Part shown: positions 1-12,052 of the stretch, in pieces
Layout: each line of letters starts with the position of its first letter
Numbering within the stretch: the first letter of the stretch is position 1
NCBI GenBank assembly: GCA_002104985.1
Contig: MCGO01000031.1
Location: 1 to 64,000, forward strand
DNA length: 64,000 nt
Direction: 5' to 3'
Source of the DNA: Rhizoclosmatium globosum
Lineage: Eukaryota; Chytridiomycota; Chytridiomycetes; Chytridiales; Chytriomycetaceae
Notes under the pieces: model-generated
Seen by the model: only the letters and a program-made list of their open reading frames with translations
What the model was told of the DNA's origin: nothing
Database searches by the model: none
Program-made: the position numbers and the translations under genes

Positions 1-835
1 AGAAAGCTGGTACCATCTAATCAACGTGTATTCGAGGAAACAAACACTCACAAGGCACAGGTATCCATCAACTGAACTTCTCCTCGTCGCGAATAGCAAT
101 ATTGAATTCCAGGATCGTTCCAAACACATTTAATAGCGTCAACAGCGTCCCCGGGAATCGCATAGGGAATCAACTCGAGTCCCCTCACGCGATCACTCGC
201 CCAATATACTGGACTAGTCTCTGGCACTTTTTGCTTATTATACAGTATTTCCGCTAACCGAGCAGTCGCGTCTTTCGGCACATCCACCAATCCATCCATA
301 TGACTAACTTTCAAATCCAATAAACTCTGCTTCGCTTCACTTCCAACACTTGCGAGTTGGATAATACTTCCACTGGCTCCAAGCGTCTGCCGCCGCGAAC
401 TTGGTATACTCTTTGCCATATTTGTCACGCTTGCTCCGTGATTCTTCAGCTCTCCATATTTCTCGGTATCTGACGGATCAAAGCCGTAAGGAATCTTGAG
501 TTTATCCATTGCTTCCACAAGAGTTCGAGCGGAGGTAAGAATATTGAGAAGAATCGCGGCCCGGAACGATACTTTTTCTTGTTCAGTAAGCAGTCCCATA
601 AATCAAGCGGAACTGTTTGAGAACTGTTGATTTGCCTGTATCGCCCGCTCCTTTTCGTATCGATATTATTATTGAGACACTTGACAGGGTCAGAGTTTGT
701 GGGAATACCTAATATCAACAGTTTGATAGTTCCTTGTAACCCCGATGTCTTCTGCTCGGCCGCTGATTGTCTGGTCAATTTGCCTGCTGATGGCTTTTGC
801 AGCTACTTCTCTGGATTTGACGCGCAGTTTCCCAT
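1..835 (-). CDS. G protein alpha subunit 1, runs off left edge, frame broken
   Basis: Heterotrimeric G-protein alpha subunit: a membrane-anchored GTPase acting downstream of receptors. Reading leftwards from ATG 835 the protein begins MGNC, with Gly2 and Cys4 suited to N-myristoylation and palmitoylation. A short coiled N-terminus leads to an IKLLILG strand, and an intron (near 708-656) splits the P-loop, which is completed as GAGDTGKST (usually GAGESGKST). The all-helical domain follows to about position 48, where an exon ends in DTCA before a GTGAGT donor. The switch regions and C-terminus lie outside the window. An in-frame TAG occurs at codon 11, and a one-base frame change lies near 585 between the P-loop exon and the helical domain. 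Paralogs at 941-2362 and 2762-4236 have the same exon layout. It is either a pseudogene or a real gene with assembly deletions. Confidence 0.8.
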
Positions 836-940
836 AGTTGGCCAGAAGCAAGAGTTGATTGGCGAGTAAAGGCCTGTAAATCTGTTAGAGTCTTTCTGAT
901 AAACGGGTGATCTTCTTTTTATACATATCATAAATTCAAA

Positions 941-2362
941 CTATATTAATCCCATATCTTTCAACGCTAAACGAACTAAGATGTTATTTACTGACAAAAG
1001 CACTGCTTCGGTTTGTTTGGTATCGATTGCGTTCACGTAATGGGTATACAGCTTCTTGTCTTTGTACTTGTTCAAATCAATATTCACAAATGGTAGCAAA
1101 GCAAACCTGTAAATTCCGGAAAATAATCTGAAACGGCATAGAATTGTAACTTCTCTTGGAATATATCCGTCTTGTTGAGGAAAAGCAGCATTGCTGTGTC
1201 TTTGAATAATGGATGATTACATATGGCAGAAAATAGATTCAAGGATTCTGTGACTATCATCCGATACACATAAGTTGTTTAACTTAGAAACGATGTTGCC
1301 TTACTTCGATTCGTGGTATGGTCTTCAAAGCACACTTGATTGTAGCTACTCAATGCGACGACAAAATGATCGCTATCACATCATCAAACAGTGCAGCCCA
1401 TTTTTTACGCTCTATTCGTTGTCCGCCAACATCAAATATCTTGTAGACTTTATCCTTAACTTTGACCTTCGTTTCGCTTACTTTAAGCGTCATAATTCGG
1501 ACGTTCAAAATATCGTCATCAGAAGGTGTATAATCCGATGCAAAGAATCGATCGCAATCGTTCAAATAGCTATCGAATATCTTATTAGCAATCCCGTAGA
1601 TTCATTTTAACTCAACTATTGGCATGTATCATTCAACTGGAACTCGTTAGCCCGTTTGAAACAATACTGTATTCCAGGGTCTTTCCAAATCGTCTTGATC
1701 GCGCCAATGACAGATTCATCAACTTCATCCAGAAACCCAACGCCAATATCTATGGCTGCGATTGCTTCAATTGCATTTTTATACGCACAGTCTTTGTAGT
1801 ACATTTATACATTTTGCTGCTATTCTGGTGTGTGGGTCTCCCCTCTTAGTCACAGTGGGAAGGTCGAACAACCTCTATTGAAGAGTGCGAGGAAAAGACA
1901 ATACTGCGGAATCTGAGGAGGTGACAATACATCAAACACAGTTGTTGTCGTCTCTGCTTTCTGACAAGAGTTTCCTCCTCATCCTCTATCTGAGTATCAT
2001 GCGGGTAAAGTGCAGGATCAAATCCAAAAGGAATTTCAAGCGTATCCATCGCCAAAAGAAGCGTCTTGATACTTTGACAGATATTGACAATAATAGCCGT
2101 TCGAAACGATATTCGTTCTTGATCTGTGAATCCTGTTCCATAAATCAATCGGAACTGCTTAAGAATCGTGGATTTTCCTGTTTCCCCGGCTCCTTGAGCA
2201 AAGGTTTAGCTTCTTCAATCATTGCTGTATCGAGATCCCACCTAATAGAAGCAGTTTGATTTCATTTTCACGCTCAGCTCGTTCCAACTCAATCGCCCTG
2301 TCAATTGAACAGTTCACAGAATGAAGCGCAACTTCTTGTATTGAGCTAGTACATAAGCCCAT
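941..2362 (-). CDS. G protein alpha subunit 2 (frame interruptions)
   Basis: Full-length G-alpha gene read leftwards from ATG 2362 (MGLC, acylation-type N-terminus) to TAG 941-943, ending KDMGLI. Visible in order: the IKLLLLG strand, an intron, the P-loop GAGETGKST, the helical domain (about 2150-1620), an intron with donor GTTGAG, the ILNVRIMT switch I region, the switch II DVGGQR motif, NHPLF, the guanine-specificity motif NKTD (about 1170) and the C-terminal helix. The sequence needs at least three small frame corrections: the helical-domain linker (about 1800-1960), after switch II near 1352, and after FPEFTG near 1113. All domains stay recognisable and in order, so recent loss or base-calling deletions are both possible. 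The C-terminal KDMGLI is divergent but of the expected G-alpha form. Confidence 0.82.
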
Positions 2363-2439
2363 GGATGGTAAAAGCGCGAGGGACTTCAAACTGTGAGTGA
2401 TTCTCGATTGTAAATCTTTGACACGATTTATTACAGCGC

Positions 2440-2740
2440 TATCCACATATCATAACAAAGAATATTTTTGGTTGCATATATCCGGTTTCCTGAAGCCCGA
2501 TTTAAACAGGTGATTTATTCTCAAGATGACAAAATTAAATTTTAATGATATATATACATCCAATCTATATTAATTCCATTTCTTTCAAAGCTAAACCAAT
2601 CAAAAAATTGTTCACGGATAACAAAACAGCACCGCCCGTTGCTTGCGTTCTTCCGTTGTCCGCCCACGTGAATATCCTATAGACGTTTCTTGCTGTAAAG
2701 GATTTACACAATGTATTACATTTTTATTCACATACGTATC
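2440..2740 (-). pseudogene. G-alpha relic between tandem copies
   Basis: Read leftwards, about 2710-2660 encodes a diverged VYRIF..VGGQR switch II segment. It is joined directly to a C-terminal segment (about 2650-2565) resembling AVLLSVNN..L..LALK and ending ELI-stop. The residues normally between them (NKxD region) are missing. Further left, about 2510-2455 repeats the last codons and 3' flank of the neighbouring gene (IGLQETG, then the same AT-rich tail). This is a deleted remnant of a fourth alpha-subunit copy, left by unequal exchange in the array. Confidence 0.7.
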
Positions 2741-2761
2741 ATAACAACGAAATATTTTCCG

Positions 2762-4236
2762 CTACATAAATCCGGTTTCCTGTAATCCAATTTGGACAAG
2801 AATATTAGTGACAGTTGTCAAAACAACTTGCGTCTGTTTCGTGTCAGTGGCCTTTGTAAAGTACGGATATATGGCTTTTTCCTTGTACTTGTTGATGTCG
2901 AGAAACTTTTGCAGAAAGAAGTCTGAGCTTGTTGATACTCGTTTTTTCCGTGGAAGTCTGGGAAGTAGTCGACCACCATTGAAGTCTTGAGTTTCTCTGT
3001 GAAGATATCAATCTTATTGAGGAAAAGAATCATAGACGTCTTTTTGAATAGGGGATGGTTGCATATTGAAGCGAACAGGTTCAATGATTCCATCACTTAG
3101 AAGAATATTAACTTCATTTATATTTTGATACCGAACTCACTTCTATTAACATCGTGTGCTTCAAGAAGTACTTGATCATAGCTGCTCAAGGCAACCACAA
3201 ATAAGATTGCAAGAACATCGTCAAAGTAGTAGGCCCATTTCTTTCGTTCCAGGCGCTGTCCCCCTACATCTATTATCCGATATAGAGCCTTTCCTATCGC
3301 TAGCTTTGTTTCTGTTACTTTAATGGTCATAAGTCGCATGTTGAGGATGTCGGCATCAGTTGGGACATATCCTGGACAAAAGAATCTATCGCAATCGTTC
3401 AAGTAGCTATATATCGAGGAAATTAAGCTTATCAGAGACTATGGACATTCGTTTCAAGACTTACAAGGCACACGTATCACTCAGCTGAAACTCATTTGCC
3501 CTTCGAAGGCAATATTGCAACCCACTATCCTTCCAAACAGTCTTAATTGCATCAACAGTTTCTGGTTCCAATTGATCCAAGAAGCCATGGCTGAGTAGAT
3601 CCATGTCTTTGAGCCTTGATGCAGCCTCTCTCACTGGATTTGGCAAAGGAATAGTTTCCCGATATATTTTGCTTGCTATTTCTGCGTAAGGATCCTTTTT
3701 GCGCGCTGGAGGCCTATCCGATTTGTCTGTTATAACACTGGCTTTGTCTAAATGACTGCTCCAGACAGACGTTTGCGCAGAACTTTTGATCGAAGAGCTT
3801 GATTTCATGCTTTTATTTGATGTGGTATACAGTAAGTTTGTGGATAGTTCTTCATGAAGGTGGTTGAGTGTTGTTGATGGTGCATGGTTGATTGGGTTAA
3901 AGCCGAACGGAATCTCTAAAGTGTCCATTGCGAATAAAAGCGTTTGGATACTCTGATATATTGACACGATGATGATAGTCTTGAATGATTCCCGTTCCTC
4001 ATTCGAGAATCCTGACCCATATATCAGTCGAAATTGTTTAAGAATGGTTGATTTTCCTGTTTCTCCCGCCCCTATCAGGATAGTTAGGAAGTATCCGACT
4101 GGTTGGTATTCTCACCTAGAAGCAATAGTTTTATAACCTTTTGTTGCTGCCTTCGTTCCACTTCAATCGCCTTTTCTATTTCGCGGTTTACTGCGGCTCC
4201 TGGAGAATCTGTGTTGGAGCTACAAAGCGCACCCAT
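2762..4236 (-). CDS. G protein alpha subunit 3
   Basis: Third G-alpha paralog, ATG 4236 (MGALC) to TAG 2762-2764 (ending IGLQETGFM). The P-loop GAGETGKST is assembled across a 44-nt-class intron near 4115-4072. The helical domain (3967-3461) has a long Ser-rich insertion relative to canonical alphas. An intron follows DTCAF; then come YLNDCDRFF, switch I, the switch II DVGGQR (about 3270), a further intron (about 3120), NHPLF and the NKID guanine-specificity motif (about 3020). A single-base frame change near 2935 separates FPDFHGKNEYQQA from the last exon region FFLQKFLDINKYKEKA; adding one base restores a normal alpha-subunit C-terminus. It is the least damaged of the three and probably functional if that change is a sequencing deletion. 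Confidence 0.85.
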
Positions 4237-4424
4237 GGTGAGTAAGTTGAAGTGAACAGAGGAAGGGCAAGATTAACACGTTTGTTCCAAACGCAAATCT
4301 CTTTTACGCATGAGAAATCCTTCAAATCTGAGCAAGTAAATCTGACGTAAAGCGCAAAATAATAATGGAATAAACTGAGTCCAATGAGTCACACTTGACA
4401 GTTCCAAAAACAAAAAAAGCAATT
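4237..4424. promoter_or_regulatory. Divergent intergenic region
   Basis: This 188-bp gap separates the start codon of G-alpha 3 (leftward) from that of the hydroxylase gene (rightward), so it must hold both promoters. It is AT-rich. I see no clear TATA element or repeated motif. Confidence 0.4.
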
Positions 4425-6403
4425 ATGAAACATCCCAACGGCGAAGGAGCAGCAGCAACGTCTCCAAAGAAGCCTCGATTGATCAAGCGACTCAAAGGAG
4501 AAGCCAATCCACAAAAAGTGTTTCGTCAGGGCCTTTTGAACGAAGCTGAAACTCTGCGAAAGGACTATGTCAAGTGTGAGTCAACTGCCTCCAACCTGAC
4601 TACACCTAAACTACCTTCCCTTATCTATTTCTGCCACCTTATTCAATCCAACTATCTCCCAATCAAGCCGGGCCGTACCAGCACATTGTGATCCCGTCGC
4701 TGGTCTCCGACGACCTCCTCCGCCGAGTGCGCCAAGAGCTCCTCGCAATCCACGCAACTCGAAAGGAAACTGACATTTACCGCGTGTTCCAAACGGGCGA
4801 TTTGGCAAACTTGGACGGGCTTCCCGACCACGAACTCAAACAACTCTCGAATTTGCTTGAACTCAGAAATGCACTTTATTCGGAGGAATTCAGAGACTTT
4901 GTTGGGAAGGTTTGTGGCGTGGGAAAGCTGAGCCCGTCAAAGGCGGATCTGTCCCACAACAGATACAAGGCGGGCTGTCACCTTCTGTGTCACGATGATG
5001 TCATTGGAACTCGTAGCGTGTCGTACATTATCTACTTAACTGACCCTGATCACCCTTGGAAGCCTGAAGACGGTGGAGGCTTGGAATTGCTTCCTGTTGT
5101 GAGTAAGGGAACTCCAGCTGTTCATCCAACAGTCATTATTCCACCTTCTTGGAATCAAATGGCCATGTTTGCTGTTCAGCCTGGTATGTTTTATTTTCGT
5201 GTATTAAATGATGCCATGATTCTAATTTCTGCAACAGGTCACTCGTTCCACTCTGTAGCGGAAGTTGTTTCTGTTGACAGAGACAGACCATCTATTTCTG
5301 GTTGGTTCCATGTTATGCAGCCAGAAGACATGACAGAGGAAGAGTTTGCTGCGTACGAGAAGGAGCAGGCTGAATTGGGTGCTGAAAAGGCGACTGCTTC
5401 GTTGGACCAGCTCATGAACGACGATGGCGAGTTTCCATTCCACGATTTGCCAAAGTTTTCAGTCAAGGGCTCCCACCTTCCAGCACCCACTGAACCTGAA
5501 GAAGAAGGCGAAGATGAAGATTCAACTCCACTTACTCCTGAGGAAATCGCATTCCTCAAGCCATTTATCAACCCAATGTACTTGAAACCTTCCGTTATTG
5601 CCCAAGCCAATGAACGATTCTGCTCCGAATCTTCGATCCAACTCACCTCCTTCCTTGAACCCTCGCTTGCTGCATCCCTCACAGCCTCCACAATTCACCA
5701 AGATGAGCACGACGACCTCCTCCCCAAGAAGCCCCGCTCCCCAAAAACTCCAGCCCCAATCGCAAACTACGAAGCCGGCATCAAAGGAAACTGGACCCCA
5801 ACAGGCCCCTCCCACAAACACCGCTTCCTCCAACTAAACCACCCCCTCCCCCACCCAAAGACCCCAACCCTCTCCAAAACCGACCCCTCCACAGACTTAG
5901 CATCCATCCAACACACCCTCTTCACATCCAAACCATTCCTCCGCTTCCTCTACCTAATCACATCCCTGAAACCAACCTCCCTCCGCTCCCGAATCCGCCG
6001 CTTCCGCCCAGGAATGGATTACACCCTCGCTACAACCTCCAGCGCGAACGAAGACCTCGGTGTTCTCGACGCGACGCTCTGTTTCGTGTGTGAACGGACA
6101 AAGAAGGACGCAGAGGCGTGGGCTAGTGATGAAGTCGGAGGATTTGATTGTTACATGGCGCCGGATGAAGGAAACGAAGATCCCGCGCAGTATCGCGCAC
6201 AAAAGAGTGGGTATGGGAATGAGATGGAGGATGGGGCTGAAGGTGATGGAGGGGCTTTGTTGAGTGTGAGTGCGACTAGTAATTGTTTGAATTTGGTTAT
6301 GCGGGAAGGCGAAGTGATGAGATTTATCAAGTATGTCGGGGCGAGAGCTCCTGGAAGTCGTTGGGATGTTGCTGCAGAGTTTCAGTACGAGCAATTGTCT
6401 TGA
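4425..6403 (+). CDS. TPA1: Prolyl 3,4-dihydroxylase Tpa1/OGFOD1 family
   Basis: 2-oxoglutarate/Fe(II) dioxygenase; family members hydroxylate a conserved proline of ribosomal protein uS12 and affect translation termination. Three exons (4425-4575, 4668-5183, 5238-6403; introns 92 and 54 nt) give 610 residues in one frame. The N-terminal catalytic domain has the HDD iron-binding segment in LLCHDDVIGTR, then a proline-rich strand and the distal histidine region PGHSFHSVAEV, assembled across intron 2. The second, non-catalytic double-stranded beta-helix domain typical of Tpa1 ends with RRFRPGMDYTLA and a C-terminal R-W-D-V segment. An acidic, proline-rich linker joins the two. The start at 4425 is the first in-frame ATG; an ATG at 4384 runs into a stop. 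Length and domain order match the family. Confidence 0.9.
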
Positions 6404-6577
6404 TGATTCCATACCTTATGGAAAGAGGTCATTTGATTAAAAAGCAATATATGAATCTTCAAATGAAAATTTATTTATTACTTAACAATCAAAGAAATGG
6501 AGGATCCCGTTTTATTCTTCATTTGATAAAATGGCAAAGAGTTTATTCCTTGTAGAACCCAGTTTTCATACACTGTC

Positions 6578-7099
6578 TTATTCGCCGTCGGACAGTGCAG
6601 AATTAGAAGTAATAGGACATGAACCACCATAACGTTGAAGTAATTCCTCAGTTTCTTTCGTGATTTCCCTGTGAGATAGGGACATCCAATAAGCATTCCC
6701 AACAAGCTTTGATCTTCCCTTTATCCTTCATTTCCTGTATGTCGTTCAAAGCTGAGATTTCTTTACTGAAAAGTTCAGTAGCTCCGCTTCTTCGTCTTTA
6801 ACGGATTTTTGTTTAACGTCGGGTTCTTTGGTTTTTCCGACATACTTTCGTGGAACGATGTTACGTTTTATCAATTCTTTTGCAGTAAGCCCTTTTCTAG
6901 CTGAAGTTTTCTCTGATTCTACAGTCTTATCCACAGCCTTGCTTTCAAGTTCTTGAACACTGGCTTCAACAAGTGTCGCAGTGGACAAGGTTCTCTCCGT
7001 ACTTAAACCTCCGGCAACTTGCTCGTATTCATTCATATTAAGAACGGAGTCGACTTTGAAAGAATTTCCTTTGTGCCTTTCCCAGCAAATCTCTTTCAT
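6578..7099 (-). CDS. Small hypothetical protein, charged, frame interrupted
   Basis: Leftward ORF starting at ATG 7099, 146 bp beyond the SMC6 stop codon. The first 100 residues are Lys/Glu-rich and contain LTAKELIKRNIVPRKYVGK. A one-base shift near 6780 continues as ELFSKEISALNDIQEMK and a CWECLLD segment. A second shift near 6682 leads to a natural-looking end, ELLQRYGG...SDGE-stop at 6578. The two corrections give about 170-175 residues. I do not recognise the family. With one-base deletions also present in neighbouring SMC6, the breaks may be assembly errors. Confidence 0.45.
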
Positions 7100-7245
7100 A
7101 GGATTGACATTCCTTTGTTAGTTCAAAAATTCTACACTCCTCGGACCACAAATTAATCTTCACCAAAATTCTTAAAAAAGAACAAAAACTCATTGTTTTA
7201 TTTCAAATTGCGAAAGATTTCAGTATCGCTCACACACTGTGCTAA

Positions 7246-10200
7246 CTATGTAACAAACCCCAACCACTCCTTAATCCTGCCTCGGAAATTCAGCGTTGTC
7301 TGTCCACGTTCAGGATCATTCAACTTCTGAATCTTGACATCCGGCGCGTTGAATTCAGGAACGTGACTCATGTCTTGAGGAGTGATAAAGATATACTGAC
7401 AAGGCGTGATCGCATCCTTTCGAGCATATCGAATCATGTTTTGCATACTGATTTTGCGATTGACAGCATCCTAAACGATATGATTCAGTCGAAACCATAA
7501 TTGAAACAAAACTCTCACCATAAACACATCAAACTCATCTAAAGCACGGAACGGATTACCCATACTCTCCCACAAACTCAACAACAAACAAACAGTACTG
7601 AAACTCTTTTCACCTCCAGACAGCGTCTTTGGATCCTTGTCCTTATTCTTTCCTTGCGACAGGCCCAAGTTATGCACGTCAACTTTGAGATCCAGTTCCG
7701 ATTTGCTATGGTCAATCAAGAGTTGCGCGTTGAATCCGCGCTTGTCCATCAGCATGTGAACGAGTTCTTGGCTCTCTTCGTAATCTTCTTTTGTAAGAGT
7801 TCCAATCATCCATTCGCCCGTCAATGATTCTTGTAGAAGCTTCAGCAATTGTGCAACCTTCATTTTCTCTTCTCTGGCTTCTTCATACGTTTGCTTCTTT
7901 TCCTGCAAATTCGCACTGATTTGCTCTCGTGAACCAAGTCTTAACACATATCAGAACAATCTGAAACAATAAATTGGGAAACTCAACTGTCTCAAACTTT
8001 CCCTCAGCGTAGCTTCTTTGGTTCTAATAATCTGTCCCAAAGCTTCCACGTTTTCCCCTCCGTTTCAACACGAACACCATCAGAGACTTGCATCGCAGTC
8101 TCGCTCATTGCAGAGACTTCATCCTCCAGCTCTGTAATGAGCGCTTTTGCTTGCTTGTGGCATCAACAAGCTCTTGTGTTTTGCATTATCTCCTGTTGAG
8201 ACGATCAAGACGAATCTTTTCTTCTTGGATTTCACGTAATTTACGCTGTAACAAGTAGAATCGTCAGTTAACTCGAAAGAATCAAACTCATCATACCCTC
8301 TCGGCCTCTCGATTCGCCACGATCTGATCCAATTCATTCTTCAAAGCATTTGCTTCAGCTCGTTTCCCAGCCATTTCTTGCAGAAGCGCCCTCTTGCTCT
8401 CCTCCAAACCCTTGAGCTGCATTTCCTGCCCCTCAATTTCCTCCTCCGCTTGCTGAACAGAAAATTGAGACTCTTCAGCAATACCTGTTAAACTCACCTT
8501 CTTCTGATCCTCAAAGACTCCAATCTGAGCAGGCTCTTCCTCAACAAGCGAATCCTGAAGCCGTTGAATTTCGTGATTACAGCGACCTGTCGCCTGAGCA
8601 CTTCGTTGTCGATCACTCTAAAATCCAAAACCATAATTAGATACCACACACGACAATACAAGAAAAAAAAAAGTTCAAATACCCTCAACTTCCTGATATT
8701 CTCATTGACAACCCCCAATTCATGCTCAGCTTGAGCAATCTCACGTTCACACCAACCAATTCTTGATTCAACCGATCAATGACTTCCTTGCGGTGTCTAC
8801 AACCCAATTAACTCAATCATCACCTAAAACATGCACAGAAACATACCGAATCTCATGCTCAACTTCAACACCCAACATCGGCATCCCACCCGCCTTGATT
8901 GTCTTTGCACTTGTCTGAAAACTACCTCCAGCACCTCCAATCTGAACAACATCTTTCGTCCACACGCAGTTCAGGTTTCTAGGTGCACGCCCTCCTTCAC
9001 CAGACGTGACCATTTCATCAGCTTCCATGTTCGTCATGGCAAGACCAAGCCGTTCAATGTGGAGGTGGATGACAAGCTGCTTCGTCACGACACGGTTCTT
9101 GATCTACGCGAGGGATGGCAATTAATTTCAGGGTGAGGCACGATGAACTGTTACCTCTAACGCACGATAGATGGTTTCATATCGAGGATGAGGCATCCCA
9201 GAAGTCTCATCAATCTCTCTCCGTCCTGCTTAAGAACACTAATCCTCGCCTGTAACAAATCAATCAGAACCAGATTCCTCTTAACCTCACCACAAACTCA
9301 CATATTAAACCTTTGAAACACACTATTCAGCGTCGCGCGGTCCCTCTGCGTATCCACCACAAAACTCCTCAAAAGCCCGCCAAGCACACTCTCAATAACC
9401 TGTCGATACTCCGGCTTCTTGAGCTGAATACTCAATCCAAGCGGTCCAATAGGCTCGTTTCCTTCCCACCCGCCACGTCTGGTGATATCCTGAATGGCAT
9501 TGAGGACTTGAGTCATGTTCTGTCCGTATGCAGCAACGCGGTCGTATGACGAATTTTGGAGCTGTTGTTTTGCGCGGTCTTCATCTTGGATACTTGTTCG
9601 AAGACGAGTTTGCGTGGCGCGTAGGTTTGAGAGCTTCGACTCGATAGTCTGTTTCTCGATTTCGGCGAGTTCCATATTTTCGGAAATCTGATCCAAAAAC
9701 ACTGTTCAGAGTTACACTCAACACGATCGAAAGATTTGAACCTGAGTAATAACCGCACCAGCAGCCTCCATCTCCGCCTTCAACGTCTCAATCTGAGCCC
9801 GCTTTGCTCTCTCACAGCCCGATCTTCACCACCAAGTTTCCTAGTCTCCTCCGCAATACGTTGAATCATTTTCGTACGCGTCTGTTGCGCGGCCGTAATC
9901 AAACGCTTCGCATTCGCAATGTTTCCGTCGAATGTAGACGCTTGCTCTTGAATCTCACGGATCCCCGCCTGCGCTTCACGAAACCGCGCGTTTAAAGGTT
10001 CTGCGGATCCTTCCATTGTTTGAAGAAACTCTTTTACAGTTTCTTCGCGTTCAACTTGGAGTTGAAGTTTTTCCTGTGTTGATTTAAACGTTGAGTTTAA
10101 ACCACAGAGCAGTTGACAAAATTCCTAAACCTCGGCAGAAGCAAGACTCTGAGCCCGTTCAGCCATCTTTCGTTCAGCATTTTGCAACCTCCGCACCGCA

Positions 10201-11509
10201 GAATTGACTTCGGCCTCCTTTGCTTCCACATGCGCCCACGCAACCTTCTGCTTCAACATTGCAATCTCGTCTTCCAGATTATCAAACTTTTTCATTTCAT
10301 TCCATAGCAACTGAGCGGCTTCATATTCTTTCTTGATGTCTGGCAGGAGCTGTTTTCTTTGTTTTTGAGAACCATAATATATCACGCGAGAAATAAAGTA
10401 GAACTCACCGCAGTTCGCTGCTTATACGACTCGGTTGCTTCCGCAAACTTTGTATTTGCGTACGTGTGACTCTCACTTAAGGGTTCTAGCAGTGTACCCT
10501 TCGCGAAGAAGCTGTACTTGTCTTTGGATGTGCTGTTGGCCAAGAACTGGCGGGACGTGTCTTGCGTGAGGATACTCAGTGGGTTATCGATACTGATGGA
10601 GTGGTGGTCTAGAATGGCCGTGAGGTCCTGTTTTCGAGTGGATTGCGTGTGTCCATCGGCATCCATGATTTTGTAGGCGCCAGCGCCTTCTTTGGAAAGT
10701 CGACGCTCAATAATGATAGTTTGGCCATATATTTCGGGTTTGTACGCGTCTGGGCCTTTGTTGTGCAACGAGACAGAGACAGAGCCGACACTGGTCGTTA
10801 AGTTTTAGCCTCACACCTCTTTTGAAATAGACCTTCCACTTCTTGAAAGATCTGTTCAATCAACTCGCTTCGCGAATAAGGCTCGCCTCTCTCCTCCAAT
10901 CATTCTCTTCGCTCCGCGGAAGATCGTTCGCTGCGCTCACATTTCCAACAGCCCCGAAGACTCGCCAAACTCTTGTCACCTGGCTCCACTCCCTTCACTC
11001 ACTTTCCCCTCCCTCTCCTCAAAACAAATTAACTAACCTTTTCCCCTCCATAACCAAACTCTTTACACTAGAACCACGGCCCGTAGTCCCCGCCTTTCCT
11101 CCCAGACAAACCATGATCCCCGTCAAAATAGCTGATTTCCCGGACCCATTATGACCGATAACAAAGTTAATTTTGGGGTTAAAGTTGAGCTATATAGAAT
11201 TCTTATGAGTAACAATCAAGAAACAAGGAGTAAGTACGACTTAGCACGCACCTCAAAGAACTGGTGACACATGAACTGAACAAGCTCGACACGTTCGAGG
11301 GAGCCAGTGCAAGCGGGCAGAGCTAGCACCTTCTCCTTCGACAGTTTAATTGAACGAGCACCGGACTTCTTTTGTTTTTTCGCAGCGGGTGGGCGAATGT
11401 TGTCGATTTGGTCGTCGTCGTCGATGTCCATTTCGTTGTTGTTTTTGGTGCTTGTGTCCGATTCGTTGTCGTTGTCGTTGTCGTCGTCGTTGATGAGACG
11501 CCGCTTCAT
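7246..11509 (-). CDS. SMC6: SMC6, structural maintenance of chromosomes protein 6
   Basis: ATPase core of the Smc5/6 complex, acting in the nucleus in recombinational repair and replication-fork stability. The N-terminal exon (from 11509) has an acidic, basic-tailed leader, then VELVQFMCHQFFE. The Walker A GHNGSGKS is in the next exon (about 11150). DAYKPEIYG is a typical SMC6 segment (about 10740). Long coiled-coil exons follow; the hinge (about 9300-9560) contains GPLG. A second coiled coil precedes the ABC signature LSGGEKSF and the Walker B segment with ALDEFDVFM (about 7530). The gene ends at 7246. Most introns are about 45-60 nt, one is 247 nt (10791-11037). At least four single-base losses break the frame in coiled-coil exons (about 9815, 8195, 8170, 8150, 8060). 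Reading either side gives coherent heptads, so assembly deletions are likely. Total length fits SMC6. Confidence 0.9.
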
Positions 11510-11616
11510 TTGGCTCTTTTGGATTGATTTGATTTGATTTGGTTTAGTTGGTTTAGTTGGATTGGTTTGTTGGTTGGTTGAATTGGTGGGTTAGATTAGG
11601 GGAAGAGGTTAGGGAC

Positions 11617-11916
11617 TCAGGACAAGCAAGGGAGACTAGAGCCACAGAAAGAGAAGGATTGATAGAAAGTAGTGGATAAATAGATTGATAGAAAGAGGAT
11701 GAACAGGCTGGGTGATGGCAAGGTACTCGAGTACTGCACTAGTTGACAACTAACACGTTGCGATTGAGACTGAGATTGGCTTGGATTCTCTTTGGCTTCT
11801 TCGGAGTCGTCGTCGGGTTCTCGTGGGACTGAACGTGTTGAACGGGTCGCTTTCAGTGTCGTTGTTGTTGTTGTTGTTGCGAACGGCGACTGTTGCTTCG
11901 TGGACGGACGAAACAT
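11617..11916 (-). other. Possible 5' exon of SMC6 or short upstream ORF
   Basis: A leftward ORF opens at ATG 11916 with a Thr-tract, a KATRSTRSV basic segment, an acidic stretch and (SQ)n repeats. It reaches a GTGTTAG donor-like site near 11757. The interval down to the SMC6 ATG at 11509 has no stop-free continuation but contains an acceptor-like AAAAG near 11525. It could be an unfolded N-terminal extension spliced to SMC6, or an unrelated ORF. Transcript data would be decisive. Simple TTG/GTT-type repeats at 11405-11600 and 11860-11890 encode Asp/Asn- or Thr-tracts and are not evidence of function. Confidence 0.3.
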
Positions 11917-12052
11917 CTTTTTCGGACTTTGAAAATATGGGTCATTTATTATGCAGGAATGAAAAGGAAGAAGAAGAAGAAGAAAAAGAACGCTTGCTTG
12001 CTTGCTTATTATTTACACTTAAATATATATCATACTGTCTCCGTGGGGTGTT

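Noticed and set aside
770..810. A 36-nt mini-intron removing the TAG at codon 11 of G-alpha 1
   Set aside because: GTAGCT...ACCAG would restore the frame, but it is shorter than every other intron here and its only branch-like site abuts the acceptor. A base deletion plus nearby shift explains the N-terminal helix better.
9800..9830. A 23-nt GTGAG...CAG intron explaining the SMC6 frame change
   Set aside because: Too short for spliceosomal excision in fungi, and other SMC6 frame changes nearby have no GT-AG option at all; single-base loss explains all of them.
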